Source: Strigamia acuminata (Eukaryota; Arthropoda; Chilopoda; Geophilomorpha; Linotaeniidae). From it: a stretch of 64,000 nt of DNA. The stretch's first letter is position 1, and the number at the start of each line of letters is the position of its first letter. Location: NCBI GenBank assembly GCA_949358305.1, contig OX442314.1, forward strand, positions 52,397,162-52,461,161. Reading direction: 5' to 3'. Shown here piece by piece: positions 10,367 through 20,875 of this stretch. The notes under the pieces are model-generated. The model was not told where the DNA came from. It made no database searches and saw nothing but the letters and a program-made list of their open reading frames with translations. The translations under genes and the position numbers were made by a program.

Positions 10367-12268
10367 TGTGACGGTTTACAATGGCTATAAATGCCTATTT
10401 TCTTAGAAAGAAGCGCTGTTGCGCCATTATCATGATATCTCGAAGATATTCTGTGTAAAACTGATAAATGTCTGGAATAAAGTTATTTATGATGTTTCAA
10501 ATACAAAGATGTTCGTTTATTAAGAATAAACACTCATTCCTACTTGATATCAAAGGATTCCGGCCGAATCACGAAGAGTCGTCTGCTAAAACCGCATTTG
10601 TCAATGCGCAATGTTGCCACAAGATGGCGCGATTACGATTTAGCGGCAAATTCAAGATATGAATATAAAACATGTAAATAAATATAAAACTATATTTACT
10701 AGAATGAAACGAAGCTTTGTGAACATTAATATAAAGATATATTAATGTCTTGTGATGTTAAATACAATGTAACTTCCATTTTCTGCGGGACAGGACATTT
10801 GGTGATCAATCGATCAACCAATAGATCTGATTGGTGGATCCATTTCCGGTCCTGGGTATCCAGTTCCGGTTGTGGTGAGAATTAGCACATTGTTCCTCCG
10901 TATCCACTTCCGGTGATACGGGATTGGAGGGATTCGTGGAACCCATGTTCCAATTGGATAACTGGATTAATCCTTAATCCAGTCAGGTTATATAAACCCA
11001 AACAACCGGCCATTCTGCAGCTCTGTTTGATTATTTTCTGTTTGGTATTGTTACTTAAGAAATATGATTCGTTGTTCACGTAAAAAACCTTTTGGTTCTT
11101 TGTTGATTTATTCGCAAAGAACCGTTGCATGATTCTACAGAATCATGCCACCGCCGGCAATTGAAGTCGAAGTGCTGGGATTATTATGTTGCATAAATGT
11201 TACAGTCTACGGTTGCGACGCCGAAGGAGAACCCGCCGTTGTGCAATTCAGTATCCTCCGGACAGGACCAAGTTGTCTTTTTCGGTATGAACGTATTCCG
11301 TTACCACGAGTAGCATCGGTATTGTTGAGAATCGGTTCCTTCACCTGATGGTGCCAAAGCAGTCTGTTTTACAGTAACCACGAGTAGCACCAAGTGTTTG
11401 GCAAGCTGATTCTCATGGTATTCGATGCCAAAGCAGTCGGTCTATTATTAGTACCGCGAGAGATAAAACTGCTGTGCGGAGCCGCGAGCTATCGACCCCT
11501 GTGTACGTGGTACCGTCAACCACTCGATGGACGACCGTGCTGCGACGCCGGGGACGCTTGATACCGTTCTGCATGGCAAGGCGTATATTCTAATCGATGG
11601 CAATTGTGTGTTGCGACGGGAAGCTTAATCTTCATTTTATTTATAACAGCAAAACTTAAACTCGACAACCAGTTGGACCAAAATCAAGTCAGAAGACTTA
11701 ATCTCATATTGAACTCAATATAACCGATAAGTTGACGACAACTTATTCCCGAAATATCTAAATAAGAATTCACAACGATATGAATTAAATATAATTCATA
11801 AGTGGAATATTGATAAGTAAATGAATACATTTACTTACACCAATATCCTCCCAAAGTTGTGGCGGTGCAGACAAAGTCAACCGCAATGCTCAGATCATTC
11901 GATTTATCGACGTGCGATAGTTTACACAGCGAACCAAGGAAACCAGCGAAGCCGTATCGGACTCCAGGACACAGCCATCCGGCTTAAGATGACATCTATA
12001 ATTAGGTCGAGCGATGGGGAAACCGCTCCCATATTCCAGACCCGTAGTGATATTATTCTAGGGCCAGTTGGCCAATTCTTTGTATAGTTTAATAGCTGAT
12101 TTAACTTGCCAAATGTCGGCATTAGTCCTATGTATAATTTAGCCCTGATATTATTGTTTACCAACAATAAACTGTCTTGTATTTATCTCGTATTGTATTC
12201 ACTGTTTATTTATTGCGATCTCTTCCCGGTACCATTGTTAAATGGGAGTTGTGGTCGTCACCGTCACA
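10367..12268 (+). repeat. Element B 5' LTR
   Basis: Starts TGTGACGG and ends CCGTCACA, so the ends are themselves inverted (TGTGACGG/CCGTCACA). It is a direct repeat of 18109-20009 with few differences (around 11647, 12004 and 12144-12161). Short ORFs within it recur identically in the other LTR and are incidental. Confidence 0.9.
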
Positions 12269-12270
12269 CG

Positions 12271-12288
12271 TGGAGGTCCCACCGAGAT
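12271..12288 (+). other. Primer binding site copy 1, tRNA-Gln type (element B)
   Basis: TGGAGGTCCCACCGAGAT, 2 bp after the LTR, is complementary to the 3' end of eukaryotic tRNA-Gln(UUG). It is followed by the leader sequence TAGGTTGCAATT. Identical copies lie at 12506 and 12741. Confidence 0.85.
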
Positions 12289-12975
12289 TAGGTTGCAATT
12301 AAATTCGATTGAATTGCAACAGTGAATATTGGAGATAAATATTTAACTAAAAGATTTAAGTTAAAAATAGACAGATTAAATTTTCAGTTTATATTTCCAT
12401 GTGAAGAAGTTAAACTGATGAAATAGAAATACGTAGTAGATTTTCCTTCATTATTTTCGTTTGAAGATTTTAGGGATTTCAAAGACTACCACCTAATCTC
12501 ACACGTGGAGGTCCCACCGAGATTAGGTTGCAATTAAATTCGATTGAATTGCAACAGTGAATATTGGAGATAAATATTTAACTAAAAGATTTAAGTTAAA
12601 AATAGACAGATTAAATTTTCAGTTTATATTTCCATGTGAAGAAGTTAAACTGATGAAATAGAAATACGTAGTAGATTTTCCTTCATTATTTTCGTTTGAA
12701 GATTTTAGGGATTTCAAAGACTACCACCTAATCTCACACGTGGAGGTCCCACCGAGATTAGGTTGCAATTAAATTCGATAGAATTGTAAAAGTGAATTTT
12801 GAGATAAATATTTAACTAAAAGATTTAGTTAAAAAACAGACCAGTTTCAAACCATGTTTATTTTCTTGAGAAACACCAAAACTGTCCTTTAACTAGGAAT
12901 TTCGGAAGTTATAGACCTATCACACGATCACTGAAATAGGTTGCAAATTAATTCGATCGAATTGCAAAAGCGAAT
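12271..12975 (+). repeat. Tandem 235-bp leader repeats, each starting with the primer binding site
   Basis: Units start at 12271, 12506 and 12741, exactly 235 bp apart. The first two are almost identical. The third keeps the primer site intact and then diverges. A weak fourth copy (from about 12940, AGGTTGCAAATTAATTCG) lacks a usable primer site. Each repeated site is preceded by TCACACG, as the genuine LTR end is. Confidence 0.85.
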
Positions 12976-15693
12976 CTTGAATCCGATATTAACAAAAAAA
13001 TTTTAGTTAAAACAGACAAATAGATTTTCAGTTTATATTTTCATGTGAAAAGTTAAACTGACGAAATGGAAACGTTTAGTGAACTCTCTTTACTATTTTC
13101 GTTCGACAATTTAAGGAATACGAAGTATTTTAAATAAGAAATCAAAAAAAAAGTTTCGAGTGAAATAAGAATACAGATATTTTTTTTCGAAGTTTGTTTT
13201 ATTTCGAAAAGCTAAAAACATACAAGTTTAGAAGGCGGACTTCTTACGAATTTATCTTTCCACCTGAAAAGTTAAAACGAAGAAAACACCGCAACTATTT
13301 GGAAATATTTACAAGAAATTAAGTTTCTTGTAACTGTACGTCGACACCGATAGCCAGCGACCACGCGCCATAGCAATACGCGTCGATCTCCGTATCAAAC
13401 GCAGCAGGGAAGCTACTCAAACCTTCAACGCAAGGTGCGAACGAATGCTTGGAAATTATGGCGGACAACAGATAAAAGACAGCGGAGAAATGTTACAGAA
13501 GGTTCGTAGAGATTTATTTAAGTGTCGCGAACTAATTTTTCCACTGCCATCGGTACCAAAGATAATTTAGTTGTTGGAGAAAAACAACACACTCCATTTC
13601 GCAGAAAAGATTTGCAAATCGAAATGAATATTACCTTTATTTGAAGGAATTAACTATTTTCACAAAAAGTACATTTTTTCCTTCGGGACAATGGAAATTA
13701 AGAAAATATAAAATGGCGGCGAATGAAGTTGCCGACCACGTAGAATAGTATTTTTTACATTGAAAGTTACGAATCACGATAAACGCTTTCCCTCGGAAAA
13801 GTAAAAGGATTTCATTCAATCTTTCCTTTCGGAAATTTAACAGTGTTTTAAGTTTCCAACGATATTTGGGTCTCCCAAATTTTGAGAATTTCTAAATGAA
13901 ATTTAGCTGTTTGAAAAACAACGAATATTTTTAGTAATCTAATCGGACATTTTCCCACATGATTTCTTAAAACCGGAATAACAAATCCATTTGTGGCTAT
14001 GAACTTTGCCACATGAAATATTTACGGAGCGAATATTTTTTAATTGGATTGAAGCTTTAAAATCAGATAGCTGATTTAAACGAAGAAAATAAGTTTCAAA
14101 GTAATTATTTTTCTTTCGGAAAAATCAAATAAATCACCGCTGATGAAAAGTTGTATTTTTCCATTCGAAAAAACTAAGAATTGCACAAGATTTATCTTCT
14201 ATTTTGAACATAGATTTTATTCGGAAAAGGAAAGATTCTAGATACATTATTTTTCTCTAAAAATTAAGAATTTAGTCAATTTTCCTAAAGGTTAATGGAA
14301 TGTCATCATATATTTCGTTCGTAATTTACGTGTTAAAGTTTAATCAGAAAAACGATTGAATATGTTTTATTTGCGATAAGTAAAAGAAAGGTTCTTTAAA
14401 AATGGAATTTCGATGCAAATCCCACAGTAAAGGGAATGTTATGTGTGAGCAATTAACGAAAAGTTGGAATAACTTCATTTTATTTCATTCAAAAGTAGTT
14501 GTGAAAAATCAATTTCAAATATTTTTCAAAGAAAAATTATTTTTATCGGAAAAAAGTAATTTACATGTCCTCGCGCGGACCGAGTAGTAAACTGCTTAAT
14601 TGTGACATCGATACTGTTATTGTGTCACGTGTTATACGGAATTCCAAACCAGTGAATTACGAATTTTGGCGCGATAGGAATAGAAGTTTGACAGTGAAAG
14701 TTCTCCAGATTTGCCTTTTCATTTGAAAAGTTCAAATTGAGGAAATGCTGCAGCAGATGAAGGTATTTACGACAATTGAGATTTAAATATTCTTTCATTC
14801 AAAAGATAAAAGATCTCTGCAAAAACATCTCGTTATTAGAGATAAGGGGGACGAAAATTATTAAAACGAATAATCAAAGATACGTCCTTCGTAAATATCG
14901 CAAAGGAATAACTAATTGTGAAAACAATTGTCCGCTCAGGAAAAGTGGAATTTAGCTAGATATTTTCTTTCGAAAAATCAAAGCAATTGTCATCAAAAAA
15001 GAAAGATTTGATGAATAATTTTTACCCAAAAGTCTAAAGGATTGTCGAATAGTTTTCTCCCGAAAAACAAGTACACATTTGTACCAATAACTTTATCGTT
15101 TAAAGTAAAATTTCGAATATTTTCTTTTGGAAGATTAGAGAATTAGATAATTTTTCTCGCAAAACAAATTTAAAGAATTTTAACGAATTTTTATTTGTTA
15201 AAAAAAAATTTGTTAAAAAAGGGGGAGATGGATGGTGAAAATTTATTTTTTCACACTCGAAAAATGGAATTTAAACCCGAAAAAGTAAAGACTTGGTCAA
15301 ATTATTCTTCCTATTGGAAATGAATACACAATGTTGGGAATCGAAAATAGATTTCAATTACAAAGGAATGATTATTTGAACGATAATTGAATAAGAATAA
15401 GAAAAATTGAGAGTTTGAGAAAACTTTATTAAAACTGTGGTTGTAATGATATTACACACTAAACGGAATAATCAAAGAAAAATATTTTTTGAAGAAAAGT
15501 TATTTAATTATTTGGATTGGTAAAAATCCCAAAGTTCAAGAAGATTGAAGTAAGTTTATTTTATTTTCATTTGAAAAATACAATATTTTACGAATGTCTT
15601 CCCGAAGGAATTTTATTTTATCGGTAAAATTGAATCTCGAAGGGAACGGACTTAGTAGAGAACTACTAAATAGATGTAACGTCCTTTATACCA
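12976..15693 (+). repeat. Element B AT-rich leader with reiterated TTTTC..GAAAA motifs
   Basis: About 2.7 kb without a credible gene. Short palindromic words of the form TTTTCNTTCGAAAA and variants (for example near 13200, 14110, 14165, 14960, 15050 and 15250), followed by TTAAA or TCAAA, recur at irregular intervals of roughly 40-110 bp. Some appear in reverse orientation, as expected of palindromes. They resemble the core in the 235-bp units and may be very old copies of them. Confidence 0.55.
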
Positions 15694-16020
15694 TTGGCCG
15701 ACACTAACATCCGCCAATCAGAAGTTGGGAGATCTAGGGATCCCCAGCCCCCTGCTATTAAAGGAGGACCAGATCAGATACTGATCATTCGCATCCAGAC
15801 CAGACCAGAAGACGTGTTCCAGAGTCATCTTGACCACGCCGTCCCGATTTCAGTCACGATTCGAATTTTGTGTGCCGTGTAACCTGCAAAAGCTAACACG
15901 TGTCAAACAAACGCGAAGTTTAATTTTATTTTGTCAAAAGTAAAGTTTAGAAGTGTTTCTTGTTGAAAAGTGTATTATATTCGTCTTCTTTATAAATTAA
16001 AGAATTAAAATCGTCAGATT
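15694..16020 (+). promoter_or_regulatory. Possible internal promoter and 5' UTR of the element B ORF
   Basis: A GC-richer island interrupts the AT-rich leader: CCATTGG (about 15690), CCAATCAG (about 15716), then a TATA-like TATTAAAGG at about 15757. A leader of about 270 bp precedes ATG 16033. The spacing of CCAAT and TATA elements resembles the LTR promoters elsewhere in this window. No transcript evidence is available. Confidence 0.35.
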
Positions 16021-16032
16021 TTGAATTTTTTT

Positions 16033-17514
16033 ATGGCTCAAAAACCATTGAATATGATCGATCCAAAAGGAAATAATAAGCAGACAAACTTAAATTTAAG
16101 TTCTGTACCACTTGGCGATCAAACAGAAAAGATTCCCGATCATTTTACTCTGTATTGTAATCGTCATGGACTGGATAAAACCAAGTTTAAAAATATAATC
16201 GAAGCTTCAGACTATGTAAAAGCTAGGAACTGGCGAGATCGTACCCAATCTCAATCTTCACATCAAGATCCAGTACGGAATCCACAAACATACAGCCGAA
16301 ACTTAGTGAATCAAGATTCTCATACTATGTTTCAAACATCCAGTAGGGGATCTAAGTTAGAAAAGTTTAAACCACCTAATTCGGTAGATAAGGGGGAAGA
16401 GAATTATAAACCTAATAATTCTCGTCCAGAGAGTTCGTTAACTAACCAGTCGGTTGTTCAGAACAAATTAAAACTCGTTTACAATCGAGATCAGCTAATT
16501 TCAGTTCGATATGCTAATCCAGCTGAAGCACAACGATATGTGGCTAGCCTTAATCTGTCGATTAACCTACCGCTATCAAAAGAATTGGGAACCGTAAACA
16601 AAAGTTTTGGGCCACCAATATCAACGCAAAGGAAAGATATTCGGACTCCAAACAAACATTTGCAGTCAAATAACGTACAACAACGTGCCCGATCGCCGAT
16701 CACAAACTCATGTTTGCGGACGTATGATTTGTCTACCAAGAAGAGTCCCCAGCCAAGACAATTCTACCTAACGCCCATTTCAAATCGAAAAAAGGTCAAG
16801 CAAACTTTTCCCTTGAAAAAGTATTACCAACACGATAATGAGAATGATTTTAAACCTAAAAAAGAAAGTTTTTTGACTAACCCACGGGAGATCCGGTATC
16901 AATTCGAACAGTATTGTAAACAATACCAGTTAAATTCAGCTGAATTTAAAAATATAAACGAAGCGCAACAATTCGTATTTCGAAATCAATACCGTAACCA
17001 ACGACTAAAACCCGTCCCAGTCGTCAATCTGACGGAGATACAACAATTTGCGTCTGGAAAGCAACCCTGCAATATCCAGAATAATTCATCTCAACGAGAG
17101 GAATTAAGAACTTCAAAAAAGCGTTTTCGGTCACCAAGTCCAGCTGGTGATGAAGAAACTTCAAGTACAAACCAACATGTTCAAAAACTGACTGAAAACC
17201 CAGGTTTCCAATCATCAGTTCCACGACTTAGAGTCAAATATAGATCCCCTCGTTTGTTGCGGGATTTCACAATTCCAAATATGGGTCCTTTCCACGTATG
17301 GTTTTCCAATGAGGGTCCCATTCATGTATGGTTTTCCAGAGATGACCTAAAACAAAAAGTTGGGTCGTCACGGTCATTTACACTGCCAAGTGAGTACACT
17401 GTGTGTAACTGCCCAAAGAAAAAACGTCGAAAGAAATCAGTACAGCAGGCTGAGAGATCTCGGAAATTTGCAAATATGCGAGCTCAATATTTAGCAAAGA
17501 ATCATGTTGATTAA
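16033..17514 (+). CDS. Element B ORF: 493-residue basic protein with repeated motif (unrecognised)
   Basis: ATG 16033 follows a short AT-rich run; the frame closes at TAA after KNHVD. The protein is basic and Ser/Asn/Gln-rich, with no protease, RT, integrase or zinc-knuckle signature. One motif of about 30 residues recurs: residues about 36-68 (FTLYCNRHGLDKTKFKNI, then EASDYVKARN), about 144-176 (LVYNRDQLISVRYANPAEAQ, then RYVASLN) and about 286-320 (FEQYCKQYQLNSAEFKNI, then NEAQQFVFRN). A half-copy (LTEIQQFASGKQ) follows. Near the C-terminus GPFHVWFSN/GPIHVWFSR is duplicated, followed by a nuclear-localisation-like block (PKKKRRKK). It could be a divergent Gag or nucleic-acid-binding protein that packages element B RNA; that is inference. 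It has remained open in an element lacking pol. Confidence 0.7.
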   Translation: MAQKPLNMIDPKGNNKQTNLNLSSVPLGDQTEKIPDHFTLYCNRHGLDKTKFKNIIEASDYVKARNWRDRTQSQSSHQDPVRNPQTYSRNLVNQDSHTMFQTSSRGSKLEKFKPPNSVDKGEENYKPNNSRPESSLTNQSVVQNKLKLVYNRDQLISVRYANPAEAQRYVASLNLSINLPLSKELGTVNKSFGPPISTQRKDIRTPNKHLQSNNVQQRARSPITNSCLRTYDLSTKKSPQPRQFYLTPISNRKKVKQTFPLKKYYQHDNENDFKPKKESFLTNPREIRYQFEQYCKQYQLNSAEFKNINEAQQFVFRNQYRNQRLKPVPVVNLTEIQQFASGKQPCNIQNNSSQREELRTSKKRFRSPSPAGDEETSSTNQHVQKLTENPGFQSSVPRLRVKYRSPRLLRDFTIPNMGPFHVWFSNEGPIHVWFSRDDLKQKVGSSRSFTLPSEYTVCNCPKKKRRKKSVQQAERSRKFANMRAQYLAKNHVD

Positions 17515-18108
17515 CATGATATGATACACAAAGATTCCCCGATTATAGTGTAAACAGAAAATCCTCTTCTAAAAATCATGACCTCTCTTCTAAAGAAAAG
17601 GGGGACAAAATATAAAAGTTAGAATTAACAAAATTTTGAAAAGTAATGCTACATTATTAAGACAACTAGTTTAATTAAATTAGTCAATTGTACAAAGAAT
17701 ACCAAGTGACTCCGGTCATGACAATTAAGGGGGACAATTATGATTTCTTAATTGTCAACTCTTATCATCTAAAAGCTATTTATTGTATATTTATAGCGAT
17801 ACATCTGACTAGGCATATGAAATAAATATTTTGTGATAACACAAATGATGATTTTATGTATGACGAAAGTTTCTTCAAAAAGAAGACTTGGAAATAAATT
17901 CTGGACTTGAATTTAGGCTATTAGAAAAGATTATTTCGGCAGAAAATCAGAACTTAGATAATTCAAGTTAGTTTATGTAAGCTCAAATTCGAAATTGGAA
18001 GTCACGGTATCTCCAAGATACATCAAGTCCGAAAATAGCATTTATGCTAATTAGGAGAATAACGAAAACTCTATAAAATTTTATATAATTGTGTTATTAA
18101 GGGGGATG
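17515..18108 (+). other. Element B 3' region with three polypurine-tract-like motifs
   Basis: AT-rich 3' untranslated sequence. G-rich purine runs occur at about 17592-17605 (AAAGAAAAGGGGGA), 17726-17734 (TTAAGGGGGA) and 18098-18106 (TTAAGGGGGATG). Only the last abuts the LTR, as a plus-strand primer must. The first two are followed by ACAA rather than an LTR end. Confidence 0.65.
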
Positions 18109-20009
18109 TGTGACGGTTTACAATGGCTATAAATGCCTATTTTCTTAGAAAGAAGCGCTGTTGCGCCATTATCATGATATCTCGAAGATATTCTGTGTAA
18201 AACTGATAAATGTCTGGAATAAAGTTATTTATGATGTTTCAAATACAAAGATGTTCGTTTATTAAGAATAAACACTCATTCCTACTTGATATCAAAGGAT
18301 TCCGGCCGAATCACGAAGAGTCGTCTGCTAAAACCGCATTTGTCAATGCGCAATGTTGCCACAAGATGGCGCGATTACGATTTAGCGGCAAATTCAAGAT
18401 ATGAATATAAAACATGTAAATAAATATAAAACTATATTTACTAGAATGAAACGAAGCTTTGTGAACATTAATATAAAGATATATTAATGTCTTGTGATGT
18501 TAAATACAATGTAACTTCCATTTTCTGCGGGACAGGACATTTGGTGATCAATCGATCAACCAATAGATCTGATTGGTGGATCCATTTCCGGTCCTGGGTA
18601 TCCAGTTCCGGTTGTGGTGAGAATTAGCACATTGTTCCTCCGTATCCACTTCCGGTGATACGGGATTGGAGGGATTCGTGGAACCCATGTTCCAATTGGA
18701 TAACTGGATTAATCCTTAATCCAGTCAGGTTATATAAACCCAAACAACCGGCCATTCTGCAGCTCTGTTTGATTATTTTCTGTTTGGTATTGTTACTTAA
18801 GAAATATGATTCGTTGTTCACGTAAAAAACCTTTTGGTTCTTTGTTGATTTATTCGCAAAGAACCGTTGCATGATTCTACAGAATCATGCCACCGCCGGC
18901 AATTGAAGTCGAAGTGCTGGGATTATTATGTTGCATAAATGTTACAGTCTACGGTTGCGACGCCGAAGGAGAACCCGCCGTTGTGCAATTCAGTATCCTC
19001 CGGACAGGACCAAGTTGTCTTTTTCGGTATGAACGTATTCCGTTACCACGAGTAGCATCGGTATTGTTGAGAATCGGTTCCTTCACCTGATGGTGCCAAA
19101 GCAGTCTGTTTTACAGTAACCACGAGTAGCACCAAGTGTTTGGCAAGCTGATTCTCATGGTATTCGATGCCAAAGCAGTCGGTCTATTATTAGTACCGCG
19201 AGAGATAAAACTGCTGTGCGGAGCCGCGAGCTATCGACCCCTGTGTACGTGGTACCGTCAACCACTCGATGGACGACCGTGCTGCGACGCCGGGGACGCT
19301 TGATACCGTTCTGCATGGCAAGGCGTATATTCTAATCGATGGCAATTGTGTGTTGCGACGGGAAGCTTAATCTTCATTTTATTTATAACAGAAAAACTTA
19401 AACTCGACAACCAGTTGGACCAAAATCAAGTCAGAAGACTTAATCTCATATTGAACTCAATATAACCGATAAGTTGACGACAACTTATTCCCGAAATATC
19501 TAAATAAGAATTCACAACGATATGAATTAAATATAATTCATAAGTGGAATATTGATAAGTAAATGAATACATTTACTTACACCAATATCCTCCCAAAGTT
19601 GTGGCGGTGCAGACAAAGTCAACCGCAATGCTCAGATCATTCGATTTATCGACGTGCGATAGTTTACACAGCGAACCAAGGAAACCAGCGAAGCCGTATC
19701 GGACTCCAGGACACAGCCATCCGGCTTAAGATGACATCTATAATCAGGTCGAGCGATGGGGAAACCGCTCCCATATTCCAGACCCGTAGTGATATTATTC
19801 TAGGGCCAGTTGGCCAATTCTTTGTATAGTTTAATAGCTGATTTAACTTGCCAAATGTCGGCATTAGTCCTATGTATAATTTAGCTCATCCATATTGTTT
19901 GCCAACAATAAACTGTCTTGTATTTATCTCGTATTGTATTCACTGTTTATTTATTGCGATCTCTTCCCGGTACCATTGTTAAATGGGAGTTGTGGTCGTC
20001 ACCGTCACA
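18109..20009 (+). repeat. Element B second full LTR
   Basis: Direct repeat of 10367-12268 at a constant offset of 7,742 bp, shifting by one base near 19888. It ends CCGTCACA at 20009 and is followed by TCGT, which does not match the GCGT target duplication. Confidence 0.9.
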
Positions 20010-20838
20010 TCGTATTATACAATGGAACGTCAAAGTAATGGAAGAGGCTCAGATGGAAAATATGTTGCAATTAATCACTTATTTCGATAAACTACGTGAG
20101 TGTGGCACGGATTTGTCAGAGGTTTCGTGTCTGCATTAAATCGATATTTTTTTTTGTATTTGAGAATAAATAGTGATGTAGACTTTATATTATATCGAAA
20201 GTTGTTGAGTAACAACTTTCTTCAACTGAAACAACAGTTTTAATAGGAAACCATTCATTGTTGGAATTAAAAGTAGACTTGTGGTGACCCGACTGGGGTG
20301 GGGCACGAAGAGTTTCTCTCGTGGCCTACATACGGGTAAAGAAGGGGAGTCGCACGCGCGCCTCCCTTCCCTCAGAGCATTGACATCCAGTCAATGGACG
20401 GGCGTCTGCCCTGGGGGAGTGGGGGAGATTCGTCTTCTCCACTATTGGGTGGCTTTAGTCACCTGTCACCCCCCGCTTTGTGCAAAGGAATTCGCCTTGC
20501 ACTGAGCGGGCAGAACCAACACAAAAATCAACCAAGATACACGTAAAAGCCAAACGTCCTAAAACGATCAAGCCTAAGTACAAAGACTTCAGGAGTGACC
20601 TAGGACAAGGGACTTTCAACGTGAGTACGATTGATTTGTGTTAACCTCCGCAGAGTAACCTGCGAAACAAGATTACCACACTATTTTAGCAAGCCAGCTA
20701 GAAATAGTAAACCTACTCCAATTTAGCGAGTTGTGCAGACAAACGGTCGCACAAGCCTAAATTGCAGTAACCACGACGAGCGTTCCCGCCGCTGTGTGTA
20801 TCGCCGGGAACCACCAAGCGTCCGCCGCTGTGTGATCG
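20010..20838 (+). other. Intervening segment X, with an LTR-like start at 20280
   Basis: This segment sits between the full LTR and a 37-bp LTR end. The first 270 bp are AT-rich, with a 24-bp hairpin at about 20199-20222. From 20280 the sequence starts TGTGGTGACC, like the LTRs of elements A and D, and is GC-rich (20290-20510). It then reads like an LTR R/U5 region, but no LTR end or target duplication was found. It is probably a fragment of another LTR family. Confidence 0.4.
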
Positions 20839-20875
20839 CCATTGTTAAATGGGAGTTGTGGTCGTCACCGTCACA
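20839..20875 (+). repeat. Terminal 37 bp of an element B LTR
   Basis: The 37 bases up to CCGTCACA match the ends of both full element B LTRs exactly. They are followed directly by GCGT, the true target duplication, so this is the original 3' terminus of the nested insertion. Confidence 0.85.

Noticed and set aside
10468-12087. Short ORFs within the element B LTRs (repeated at 18210-19829)
   Set aside because: They recur only because the LTR is duplicated; no recognisable protein.
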